Positions 45,349 through 54,043 of a stretch of 64,000 nt of DNA are shown here, piece by piece. Position 1 is the first letter of the stretch; the number at the start of each line of letters is the position of its first letter. The position numbers and the translations under genes were made by a program. This stretch comes from Bosea sp. 685 (lineage in GTDB: Bacteria; Pseudomonadota; Alphaproteobacteria; Rhizobiales; Beijerinckiaceae), in NCBI RefSeq assembly GCF_031884435.1, contig NZ_CP134779.1:1674001-1738000 (forward strand), given 5' to 3'. The notes below the pieces were generated by a model. That model saw only the letters and a list, made by a program, of their open reading frames with translations. It ran no database searches and had not been told where the DNA came from.

Positions 45349-47556
45349 CTAGCTGCCTGCCGCATCGTGCTCGAGCACGAGCAGGCCAAGCGGCGGCAAG
45401 GTCAGCGACAGGCTCTGGCGCTGGCCATGCCGGGAGGTAGAACTGGTTCTGCATTGCCCGCCATTACCGATATCGGCGCCGCCATAGATGCCAGCATCGC
45501 TGTTGAGCCGTTCGCGCCAGAGACCGGGCGCTGCGACGCCGATGCGATAATCATGGCGCGGGACCGGTGTCATATTGGCCACCACCAGCAGCGGTGGCGC
45601 CCCGTCTCCGGCCGAGCGGGTGAAGGCGAAGACGCAGTTGGCGCTATCGTCGGCGATCAGCCAGGCGAAGCCTTCGGGCGCATGGTCGAGGCGGTGGAGG
45701 GCGGGGGTCGAACGGTAGAGCGCGTTGAGATCGCGAACGAGTTGCATTGCGCCGCGGCGTCGCGCGTCATCGGGGTGCGGCCAGGGGAAGGGAGCGTCGA
45801 CGTTCCACTCGTCCTGCGCTCCGAACTCGCAGCCCATGAAGAGCAGCTTCTTGCCGGGATGACTCCACATCAGCGCCAAGCAGAGGCGCAGGTTCGCGAA
45901 ACGCTGCCAGTCGTCGCCCGGCATGCGCGAGAGCAGCGAGCCTTTGCCGTGCACGACCTCGTCATGCGAGATCGGCAGCATGAAATTCTCGGAGAAGGCG
46001 TAGAGCAGCCCGAAGGTGACGTCGTCCCCGTGATGGCCGCGATGGATCGGATCGCGTGCGAAATAGCGCAGCGTGTCGTGCATCCAGCCCATGTTCCATT
46101 TGAAATGGAAGCCCAGCCCGCCATGGTGGACCGGCGAGGTGACGCCAGCCCAGGCGGTCGATTCCTCGGCGATGCTGACCGCGCCGCGCCCGCGCGCGCC
46201 GATCAGCGTGTTGAGCTCCTGGAAGAAGCTGACGGCCTCCAGATTCTCGCGGCCACCATATTGGTTGGGCACCCATTCGCCCGGCAGGCGGCTATAGTCA
46301 CGATAGAGCATCGAGGCGACTGCATCGACACGCAGGCCATCGAGATGGAAGGTCTCGACCCACCACAGCGCCGAGGCGATCAGGAAGCCGCGCACCTCGC
46401 GCCGGCCGACATTGTAGATCAGCGTGTTCCAGTCGCGGTGGAAGCCCTCGCGCGGATCCTCGTGCTCGTAGAGCGCGCTGCCGTCGAAGCGGGCGAGCCC
46501 GTGCTCGTCGGAGGGGAAATGCGCCGGCACCCAGTCGAGGATCACGCCGATGCCGGCGGCATGGCAGCGATCGACGAAGCGGGCGAAGGCCTCGGGCGGG
46601 CCAAGCCGCGCGGTCGGGGCGTACATCCCCAGCGGCTGGTAGCCCCAGGAGCCTCCGAAAGGATGCTCGGTGATCGGCATCAGTTCGACATGGCTGAAGC
46701 CCATATGCTGGAGATAGGGGATCAGCCGGTCGACTGCCTCGTCCCAGGAGCCCATCTGGCCCCATTCCGTGCGCAGCCAGGAGCCGACATGGATCTCGTA
46801 GCAGGCCATCGGCTCTGCCATCGGGTGGGCGCGCTCGCGATGCGCGAGCCAGGCTTCGTCGCTCCAGTTGAACTCGGCGGGAGCGGCGACGACGGAGCCG
46901 GTGCGCGGCGGCGCCTCGGTACGGCGGGCCAGCGGGTCGGCCTTCCAGGGCAGGCGTTCGCCCGAGGCCGCGATGATCGCGTATTTATAGACCGCGCCCG
47001 CCTCGACGCCGGGGATGAACAGCTCCCAGACGCCTGGGCCGAGCCTGCGGCGCATCGGATGGCGGCGGCCGTCCCAACTGTTGAAATCGCCGACGACCGC
47101 GACATGGGAGGCGTTGGGAGCCCAGACGGCAAAGAGCGCGCCCTCGACGCCGTCGATCGTGCGCAGATTGGCGCCAAGCCGCGTCGCGAGGTCGAAATGG
47201 CGGCCCTCGGCGAAGAGATAGATGTCGTCTTCGGAGAGCAGCAGGCCGAAGCTGTAGGGATCGGCGCTTTCGGTGATGCCGCCCGGCCAGGCCGCGCGCA
47301 ATCGGTATGGCCCCTCAGCAGGGGCAGGCGCCTCGAACAGGCCAGTGCCCTGGCCGATCATGGCAATAGCGTCGCGGCCTTCGCCGAGGATTAGCTCGAC
47401 ATAGTTCGCGCCGGGCAGGAAGGCGCGCACGACGATGACGTCGCCCACGGTATGGCGGCCCAGCACGGCGAAGGCATCGGGGTGGCGGCCCTCTTCCAGA
47501 AGGGCGAGATCGCGCGCCGGTAGGCTGGGGAGGCGGAGCGGAATCTGGCGCGTCAT
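45349..47556 (-). CDS. glgB: 1,4-alpha-glucan branching enzyme
   Basis: Introduces alpha-1,6 branches into glycogen; GH13. 735 residues, the full-length form. An N-terminal CBM48-type module (about 20-210) is followed by the catalytic barrel. GLRVDAVASMLYRDYSR carries the nucleophile Asp411; VSIAEESTAW has the acid Glu; SHDEVVHGKGSL the third Asp. EIHVGSWLRTE and YQPLGMYAPTARLG are also typical. In a cluster with glgA, glgX and glgP; divergent from the DUF2934 gene. Confidence 0.97.
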   Translation of the reverse strand: MTRQIPLRLPSLPARDLALLEEGRHPDAFAVLGRHTVGDVIVVRAFLPGANYVELILGEGRDAIAMIGQGTGLFEAPAPAEGPYRLRAAWPGGITESADPYSFGLLLSEDDIYLFAEGRHFDLATRLGANLRTIDGVEGALFAVWAPNASHVAVVGDFNSWDGRRHPMRRRLGPGVWELFIPGVEAGAVYKYAIIAASGERLPWKADPLARRTEAPPRTGSVVAAPAEFNWSDEAWLAHRERAHPMAEPMACYEIHVGSWLRTEWGQMGSWDEAVDRLIPYLQHMGFSHVELMPITEHPFGGSWGYQPLGMYAPTARLGPPEAFARFVDRCHAAGIGVILDWVPAHFPSDEHGLARFDGSALYEHEDPREGFHRDWNTLIYNVGRREVRGFLIASALWWVETFHLDGLRVDAVASMLYRDYSRLPGEWVPNQYGGRENLEAVSFFQELNTLIGARGRGAVSIAEESTAWAGVTSPVHHGGLGFHFKWNMGWMHDTLRYFARDPIHRGHHGDDVTFGLLYAFSENFMLPISHDEVVHGKGSLLSRMPGDDWQRFANLRLCLALMWSHPGKKLLFMGCEFGAQDEWNVDAPFPWPHPDDARRRGAMQLVRDLNALYRSTPALHRLDHAPEGFAWLIADDSANCVFAFTRSAGDGAPPLLVVANMTPVPRHDYRIGVAAPGLWRERLNSDAGIYGGADIGNGGQCRTSSTSRHGQRQSLSLTLPPLGLLVLEHDAAGS

Positions 47557-47741
47557 CTATCCTGGTCCCATCGTGAACCGAATCCCGCTGATGGCGCGGA
47601 ATTCTCGATGATGCAACGCAACAGAGTCACCTTGCGTTCCGCGCTGGGGAGATTGTGTTCGGTGCCGCGCTGGACATGGAACCAAGCTTTGCAATTGCGG
47701 TTGTCACACGGCGCGAGCGGCGTGTGAAAGGGAGACATGCG

Positions 47742-48002
47742 ATGAGCCGAGAACAGATCGTTCGTGACACCGCCTATGCGATCTGGGAGGCGGAGGGAAA
47801 GCCCGAGGGGCGCGATCTGGCGCATTGGCGGCAGGCAGAAGCGCGCGTCGCCGAGAGCGCAGCTGCGAAAGCCAAGCCCGAGAAAGCCAAGCCCGCGAAA
47901 ACCATGCCCGCGGCCAAGGGCAAGGCGCCCGTCTCCGTTGCAAAGTCCTCTGCCAAAGCCGCGCCTCCCGACAAGACGGCCACGTCGGCGAAGAAAGGCT
48001 GA
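47742..48002 (+). CDS. DUF2934 family protein
   Basis: An 86-residue protein. The N-terminal third (REQIVRDTAYAIWEAEGKPE, then a HWRQAE) matches the short DUF2934 motif. The remainder is a Lys/Ala/Pro-rich tail with repeated AKPEKAKPAK-like units, histone-H1-like in composition, and could bind nucleic acid. AAAGGGAGA precedes the ATG. The only plus-strand gene between glgB and glgA. Function of the family is unknown. Confidence 0.82.
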   Translation: MSREQIVRDTAYAIWEAEGKPEGRDLAHWRQAEARVAESAAAKAKPEKAKPAKTMPAAKGKAPVSVAKSSAKAAPPDKTATSAKKG

Positions 48003-48052
48003 ACGAGGACGTGCGGTAGGCCTGTGTCCGGCGAGCAAAAGAGCGGGTGAAC

Positions 48053-49585
48053 TCAAGCCGCGAGCGCCCTGGCATAGACATCGGCATAACGATGGGTCGG
48101 GCGTGCCCAGTCAAAGCGCTTGGCCATGGCGTGCTCGCGCATCTGCTTGAAGGCCCGCTTCGTCTTGAACGCTTGCAAGGCACGCGTTACGGCCGAGGTC
48201 AGCCCGGCGCCGGTCGGCGAGGAGAACAGGAAGCCGGAGAGCCCGTCCTCGATGGTGTCGACCAATCCCCCGGTGCGATAGGCGATCGGCAGCGTGCCGA
48301 AGCGTTGGGCGTACATCTGGCTCAAGCCGCAGGGCTCGAAGCGCGATGGCATCAGCAGGAAATCGCTGGCGGCGAAGATGCGCCGCGCCTCGGCATCGTC
48401 GAAGCCGATGCGGGCGGCGATGGCGTGCGGATTCTGCCGGGCGAGCCGCTCGATCGCGTCCTCCAATCGCGGCTCCCCGCGCCCGGTGACGATGAGCTGG
48501 CCGCCATTGGCGACGATGGTCTCGGCTGCCTCGATCGACAGGTCGATGCCCTTCTGGTGGACGAGGCGGGAAATGATCGAGAAGAGCGGCCCGCGCGATT
48601 GCGGCAGGTCGAAGGTCTGGCGGATATCGGTCGCGTTTTTCTGTTTCCACTGGCGAATTAGCTGCGTACGCGCCTTTTCTCCGGCGATCGGCGAGATCCA
48701 GCTATCGTCGATGCCGTTGACGATGCCGGTCAGGCGGCCTTCGTCCATTCGTGTCTTGAGCAGGCCTTCAAGGCCGCAGCCATGCTCGGCAGTGGTGATC
48801 TCACGGGCATAGGTCTCGCTCACCGTCGTGATATGTGAGCCGTAGTAGATGCCGGTCTTCAAGAAGGAGATCTTGCCGTGGAACTCGGCGCCGTTGACCG
48901 AGAAGGCGAGATCGGGGATGCCGAGCGCCGCCATGCGGGCCGGCTGGTAGAGCCCCTGATAGGCCAGGTTGTGGATGGTCAGGATCGAGGGCGTGCTGAG
49001 CCCCTTCCAGCGCAGATAGCCCGGCGCCAAGGCTGAGGGCCAGTCGTTGACGTGGATGATGTCGGGCTTCCAGTTCGGATCGGCTTCGCCGGCCGCGATC
49101 TCGGCCGCCGCCAATGACAGCCTGGCGAAGCGGATATCGTTGTCGGTGAAGTCGCCGCCCGCGAAGGGGCCATAGGGAGAGCCTTCGCGGTCATAAAGCT
49201 CGTCGCAGAGCACGGCGTAGATCGTGAGCCCGTCTGGCGTGTTGAACCGGCCGAGCGACCAGGGCGGCAGGTTCGCCGTGCGCGGCATTTGCGCGACGAT
49301 GTCCATGGCCGGCCTGGCGGCACGAACCTTCCTGAAGCCGGGGATGAGTACGCGGACATCGCAGAGCGCGCGCAATTGGCGCGGCAGGGCCGAGGAGACC
49401 TCGCCCAAGCCGCCGGCCTTGATGAAGTCGCCCATCTCCGAGGTGACGAAGAGAAGCCTTGTGGTGGCCGGCAGGGCGGAGCGTGGATCGGGGGCTCCGT
49501 CCTTGACTGCCGCAGCGTAGGTCAAGGCGTGGCCGGAGGTTGCGGAACTGGTGTCAATCACGGCCTGCATAGGCACTTCGGACAT
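48053..49585 (-). CDS. glgA: Glycogen synthase (ADP-glucose type)
   Basis: Elongates glycogen from ADP-glucose; GT5 family, cytoplasmic. 510 residues from the chosen start, with an N-terminal extension of about 35 residues before the conserved FVTSEMGDFIKAGGLGEVSS (substrate-binding KxGGL). RFEPCGLSQMYAQRFGTLP and YRTGGLVDTI are the C-terminal nucleotide-binding motifs. The start at 49585 (MSEVPMQAV) is preferred; a longer frame to 49651 exists. Divergent from glgX across about 255 bp. The substrate-making gene glgC is not in the window. Confidence 0.95.
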   Translation of the reverse strand: MSEVPMQAVIDTSSATSGHALTYAAAVKDGAPDPRSALPATTRLLFVTSEMGDFIKAGGLGEVSSALPRQLRALCDVRVLIPGFRKVRAARPAMDIVAQMPRTANLPPWSLGRFNTPDGLTIYAVLCDELYDREGSPYGPFAGGDFTDNDIRFARLSLAAAEIAAGEADPNWKPDIIHVNDWPSALAPGYLRWKGLSTPSILTIHNLAYQGLYQPARMAALGIPDLAFSVNGAEFHGKISFLKTGIYYGSHITTVSETYAREITTAEHGCGLEGLLKTRMDEGRLTGIVNGIDDSWISPIAGEKARTQLIRQWKQKNATDIRQTFDLPQSRGPLFSIISRLVHQKGIDLSIEAAETIVANGGQLIVTGRGEPRLEDAIERLARQNPHAIAARIGFDDAEARRIFAASDFLLMPSRFEPCGLSQMYAQRFGTLPIAYRTGGLVDTIEDGLSGFLFSSPTGAGLTSAVTRALQAFKTKRAFKQMREHAMAKRFDWARPTHRYADVYARALAA

Positions 49586-49796
49586 CGTCGCAATTCCCGC
49601 CTGAACGCTGATTTGAGAACACTTCGAAAAGATTAAAGTTCCATGTTGCAATGCAAAATATTAATGCAAATTCCGGGCCGACCTCCGGGAACTGCTGGGG
49701 CGGCGGAGGCGTTGCAGATTTCGCGGCAGGTGTAACGCGCGATGCGGCGGATAAGGAGCAGCTGCCGCTGCGACCGCCGTCGCGCCTGGTCTGCCA

Positions 49797-49844
49797 AGAG
49801 GGCAGGCATGCGAGAGGGGCGGGCATGCAAGAGGGCAGACATGG
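49797..49844 (+). repeat. Triplicated ribosome-binding-site/start module before glgX
   Basis: Three imperfect copies of about 16 bp, each AGAGGG plus a spacer plus ATG (49797-49811, 49813-49828, 49830-49844), with ATGs at 49808, 49825 and 49841. Only the first and third are in the glgX frame. Confidence 0.65.
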
Positions 49845-51928
49845 CTGACAATAATGGCGCGCGCTTCGATGTCGAGGCTGGGCAGGCGGGCGATCTGGGT
49901 GCTGCCTTCGACGGAGACGGCACGAATTTCGCGCTGTTTTCAGCGTCTGCCGAGCGCGTCGAACTTTGCCTTTTCGATGAGAGCGGGCAGAGCGAGATCG
50001 CCCGCATCACTCTGCCGGAATACACCAATGAGGTCTGGCACGGCTATTTGCCGGGCGTAAGGCCAGGGCAACGCTACGGCTATCGCGTCCATGGCCGTTT
50101 TGCGCCGGAAGAGGGCCATCGCTTCAACCCCAACAAGTTGCTGCTCGACCCCTATGCCAAGGAATATGCCGGCGATATCGCCTGGAATGACGCCCATTAC
50201 GGCTATGACGTCAACGCCGAGGTCGACAAGGATCTGAGCTTCAGCGAACTCGACAGCGCGTCGTTCACGCAAAAATGCGTCGTTTGCGATCTGCTAGCCG
50301 ATCCGGAGGCGCCGGCCAGGCCGTTGATTCCGTGGGATCGGACGATCTTCTACGAAACCCATGTGCGCGGTTTCACCAAGCTGCATCCGGCGGTGCCCAA
50401 GGACATGCGCGGAACTTTCGACGGGCTCGGGCAACAGGCAGTCGTCGACTACATCAAGAGCCTTGGCGTGACCTCGGTCGAGCTTCTGCCGGTCCATGCC
50501 TATCTCGACGACCACCATCTCGTCGCCAAGGGCCTGACCAATTACTGGGGCTACAACACGATCGGCTTCTTCGCGCCCGAGCAGCGCTATGAGGGGCGGG
50601 CTGGATTGGCGTCCTTCCGCGAGATGGTGCGGCGCTTCCACGATGCCGGGCTCGAGGTCATTCTCGATGTCGTCTACAACCACACCGCCGAGGGCAACGA
50701 GCTCGGCCCGACGCTCTCCTTCAAGGGCATCGACAACCTCTCCTATTACCGCACAATGCCCGACGAGGCGCGCTTCTACATCAACGACACCGGCACCGGG
50801 AATACGGTCAACACCAGCCATCCGCGCGTGCTGCAGATGGTGCTGGATTCGCTGCGCTACTGGACTGAGGTGATGGAGGTAGACGGGTTCCGCTTCGACC
50901 TCGGCACCATCCTGGGCCGTGAGCCGCACGGCTTCGACCAGCGCGGCGGCTTTTTCGATGCGATGGGCCAGGATCCGGTTCTGCGCAACGTCAAGCTCGT
51001 GGGGGAGCCCTGGGACATCGGGCCGGGGGGCTATCAGGTCGGTGGTTTTCCGCCCGGCTGGGCCGAGTGGAACGACAAGTATCGGGACACCACGCGGGCC
51101 TATTGGAAGAGCGAGGAGGGCATCATCCGCGATCTCGCGGCGCGCGTGACGGGTTCGGGCGATGTCTATGATCTGCGCGGGCGCCGGCCTTGGTCGAGCG
51201 TCAACTTCATTACCGCTCATGATGGCTTCACGCTGAACGATGTCGTCTCCTACAACGAGAAGCACAATGACGCGAATGGCGAGGACAACAAGGACGGTCA
51301 CGGGCATAACCTGTCCTTCAATTTCGGCGTGGAGGGACCGACCGATGACGAGAGCGTCATTGCCGCCCGCGAACGCCAGAAGCGCAATCTGCTCGCGACC
51401 CTGCTGCTCTCGCATGGCACGCCGCTGATCCTGGCCGGTGACGAGCTCGGCCATTCGCAGGATGGCAACAACAACGTCTACTGCCAGGACAACGAACTCG
51501 CCTGGATCAAATGGGACGAACTGACCGAGCGCGACAAGGCGCTGACCGCGTTCGTGCAGCGCGTCACCAGCTTGCGCGCAGAGCACGCGATCTTCCGTCG
51601 CGCCAGCTTCCGCGACGGCTGCGTGCTGCGCTGGGTCAACCCGGCCGGCGGCGACCAGCAAGAGGAGCATTGGGACGATGAGGGCGTGCGCGCCATCGGC
51701 CTCCTGATGCACATGCCAGACGTCGAGCAAGGTGGCGACGAGGCTCTGATCCTGTTCAATGCCTTCGACGGTGAGGTGGTGTTCAAGTTGCCGGTGCGGG
51801 TGAAGCAGGGGGCCTGGTCGGTTGTGCTCGACACAGAGACGGGTCCGGGTTCGGACGAGGGACGCAAGGGCTTGAAGGCCGAGAGCGAACTAACGCTCTC
51901 GGCAAGGTCTCTGATCGTCCTGATGTAA
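49841..51928 (+). CDS. glgX: Glycogen debranching enzyme
   Basis: Hydrolyses alpha-1,6 branches of phosphorylase-trimmed glycogen; GH13 subfamily 11. 695 residues. An N-terminal CBM48-like module begins GAAFDGDGTNFALFSASAER. Catalytic residues are Asp353 in GFRFDLGTILGR, Glu389 in VGEPWDIGPGGY, and the Asp of ITAHDGFTLNDVVSYNEKHN. The ATG at 49841 follows GAGGGCAGAC; an in-frame ATG at 49808 would add eleven residues. Convergent with a second glgX-type gene. Confidence 0.95.
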   Translation: MADNNGARFDVEAGQAGDLGAAFDGDGTNFALFSASAERVELCLFDESGQSEIARITLPEYTNEVWHGYLPGVRPGQRYGYRVHGRFAPEEGHRFNPNKLLLDPYAKEYAGDIAWNDAHYGYDVNAEVDKDLSFSELDSASFTQKCVVCDLLADPEAPARPLIPWDRTIFYETHVRGFTKLHPAVPKDMRGTFDGLGQQAVVDYIKSLGVTSVELLPVHAYLDDHHLVAKGLTNYWGYNTIGFFAPEQRYEGRAGLASFREMVRRFHDAGLEVILDVVYNHTAEGNELGPTLSFKGIDNLSYYRTMPDEARFYINDTGTGNTVNTSHPRVLQMVLDSLRYWTEVMEVDGFRFDLGTILGREPHGFDQRGGFFDAMGQDPVLRNVKLVGEPWDIGPGGYQVGGFPPGWAEWNDKYRDTTRAYWKSEEGIIRDLAARVTGSGDVYDLRGRRPWSSVNFITAHDGFTLNDVVSYNEKHNDANGEDNKDGHGHNLSFNFGVEGPTDDESVIAARERQKRNLLATLLLSHGTPLILAGDELGHSQDGNNNVYCQDNELAWIKWDELTERDKALTAFVQRVTSLRAEHAIFRRASFRDGCVLRWVNPAGGDQQEEHWDDEGVRAIGLLMHMPDVEQGGDEALILFNAFDGEVVFKLPVRVKQGAWSVVLDTETGPGSDEGRKGLKAESELTLSARSLIVLM

Positions 51929-52037
51929 GCGAGCGCCCAAGCCGATCTGATCAGGGATTCTCAGGTCTGCGCGGAGTTTATCCTTGGGCCGATCGAATAT
52001 CGGACCCGAGGGCTTCGCCTGGGAATGACGGCGTAGT

Positions 52038-54038
52038 TCAGGAGACCTCTGCGAACAGCGAAACGCTGCGTGGCGGCAGCTGGGCTGCTTCTGCGGCAGA
52101 GGAGCTGCAGAAGACCTGACGCCAGGCTCTTCCCGCCAAGGCGTCCGGCGGCGTAAATATCGCCGGTTCGTGTCGGCGATTGAACGCGATCAGCACGGCG
52201 TCATTGGACCCCGTAAGCAGCAGCCCAAAAACATCGAGGCCGCGCCAGTCGGCGTCAGCGAGAGGCGTTCCATCGGCGCGCAGCCAGGTCGCGTCGGGTC
52301 GTTCCGAGCCCTCCGGAAGCTGCCCTGTCAGAAAGCTCTCGCCACGGATCGGGGGGTATTCTTCGCGCAGGGCGGCCAGCCGGGCGACGAAGGCGATCAG
52401 CTCCTGATCCGCTCCCGCCCAATCCAGCCAGAACCGGTCATTGTCCTGGGCATAGGCGTTGTTGTTGCCGAACTGGGATCGGCCGAATTCGTCGCCGGCT
52501 GTCAGCATCGCAATGCCGCGCGAGAGGAACAGGGTCGCCAGCAGCGCGCGGACATCGCGATCGCGCGCGGCCTTCACAGCCGCGTCGTCGCTGGCGCCTT
52601 CGGTACCGTTGTTCCAGCTGTGGCTGTCATTGTCGCCATCGCGATTGTCTTCGCCATTGGCCTCGTTGTGCTTGGCGGCGTAGGCGACGAGGTCGGCGAG
52701 CGTGAAGCCGTCATGGGCGGCGATGAAATTGATGCTGGCATTGGGCCCCCGATGCCGGCTGGCGAAGAGATCGGCCGAGCCTGACAAACGCGTCGCCAGC
52801 GCGCCGGCCGCCCCTTCATCGCCGCGCCAGAAGCGGCGGACATCGTCGCGATAGCGGCCGTTCCATTCGGCGAAGGGGGCGGGGAATTCGCCGAGCCGGT
52901 AGCCGCCGGGGCCTATGTCCCAGGGCTCGGCGATGAGCAGCACGTTGGCGAGGTCGGGGTCCTGCAGGATGGCGGCGAAAAGCGGGGCTTCGGCCGAGAA
53001 GCCGGTATCGGAGCGGCCCATCACCGTGCCGAGGTCGAAGCGGAAGCCCGCGACGCCGCAAGCCCGCCAATGCCTGAGCGCATCCGTTGCCATATGCAGG
53101 ACCGGCGCGCGGTCGAGCGCCAGTGTATGGCCGCAGCCGGTGTCGTTGATCAGCTTGCCGGGATCGTCCGTGGCGTGGCGGTAATAGACCGCGTTGTCGA
53201 GGCCGCGCAGGCAGATCGTCGCGCCATGCTCGTCGCTTTCGGCGGTGTGGTTGAGGACGATGTCGAGGATGACGCCGATGCCGGCTTGGGCGTAGGCCGC
53301 GCAGAGCGCGCGCAGATCGGCCTCGCCGCCGGGAGCGAGGCGCGGATCGAGCGCGAAGAAATTGATCGGGTTGTAGCCCCAGGCATTGCTCAGCCCGAGC
53401 GGCGGCAGATGGCGCTCATCCATCCAGGCTGCGACCGGCATCAATTCGACATGGCTGACGCCGAGCCGTTGCAGATGGGCAAGGACAGGTTCGGCGGTGA
53501 GCGCCGCCAGCGTTCCGCGCAGAGGCTGCGGGATGCCGGGATGGCGCATCGTGAAGGATTTGACGCCGAGTTCGTAGATGAAGGCGGGCGTCTGCTCTCG
53601 GTCAGGCCTGATCTGGGCTGGCTCGGTTCCCACGACGATGCAGCGCGGCACGAGCGCGGCTGTGTCTGCCCCGGCCGAGGGAGGAGCCGCCAAAGCGGGA
53701 TTCCAGCGAAACGGCCGGTCGATCAGCGTCGCATAGGGATCGACCAGCAGCTTGGTCGCATCGAAGCGGTGCCCGCGTTCAGGCTGCCAGGGCCCCTCGA
53801 CACGCAGGCCGTAGCGCAGGCCGGGTTTCGCGCCCAGCAGCCGACCATGATGGATATCGCCGCTGCGGCAGGGCAAGGGCAGGCGGGCGATCTCGCGCTC
53901 GCCGTCATCGTCGAACAGGCAGAGCTGAACGCTGTCGCCATTGCGCGAAAACACCGCGAACGCGACGCCGTCCTGCGCGCTGCTCGCGCCCATCCGCTCC
54001 GGCAGGGCGCAGGGCGCGATCCGCCAGGGCGCGCCCAA
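52038..54038 (-). CDS. glgX: Second GlgX-type glycogen debranching enzyme
   Basis: A 666-residue GH13_11 paralogue. It has a CBM48-like start (DGVAFAVFSRNGDSVQLCLF), RFDLGTVMGRSD with the nucleophile, LLIAEPWDIGPGGYRLGEF with the acid, and IAAHDGFTLADLVAYAAKHN. All catalytic residues appear intact. The most likely start is TTG at 54038, 6 bp after the glgP stop and preceded by AAGGG; an ATG at 53993 would cut into the conserved N-terminal motif. Coupled to glgP, so it may act directly on phosphorylase limit dextrin, while the other glgX serves another condition. Confidence 0.9.
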   Translation of the reverse strand: MGAPWRIAPCALPERMGASSAQDGVAFAVFSRNGDSVQLCLFDDDGEREIARLPLPCRSGDIHHGRLLGAKPGLRYGLRVEGPWQPERGHRFDATKLLVDPYATLIDRPFRWNPALAAPPSAGADTAALVPRCIVVGTEPAQIRPDREQTPAFIYELGVKSFTMRHPGIPQPLRGTLAALTAEPVLAHLQRLGVSHVELMPVAAWMDERHLPPLGLSNAWGYNPINFFALDPRLAPGGEADLRALCAAYAQAGIGVILDIVLNHTAESDEHGATICLRGLDNAVYYRHATDDPGKLINDTGCGHTLALDRAPVLHMATDALRHWRACGVAGFRFDLGTVMGRSDTGFSAEAPLFAAILQDPDLANVLLIAEPWDIGPGGYRLGEFPAPFAEWNGRYRDDVRRFWRGDEGAAGALATRLSGSADLFASRHRGPNASINFIAAHDGFTLADLVAYAAKHNEANGEDNRDGDNDSHSWNNGTEGASDDAAVKAARDRDVRALLATLFLSRGIAMLTAGDEFGRSQFGNNNAYAQDNDRFWLDWAGADQELIAFVARLAALREEYPPIRGESFLTGQLPEGSERPDATWLRADGTPLADADWRGLDVFGLLLTGSNDAVLIAFNRRHEPAIFTPPDALAGRAWRQVFCSSSAAEAAQLPPRSVSLFAEVS

Positions 54039-54043
54039 AGACG

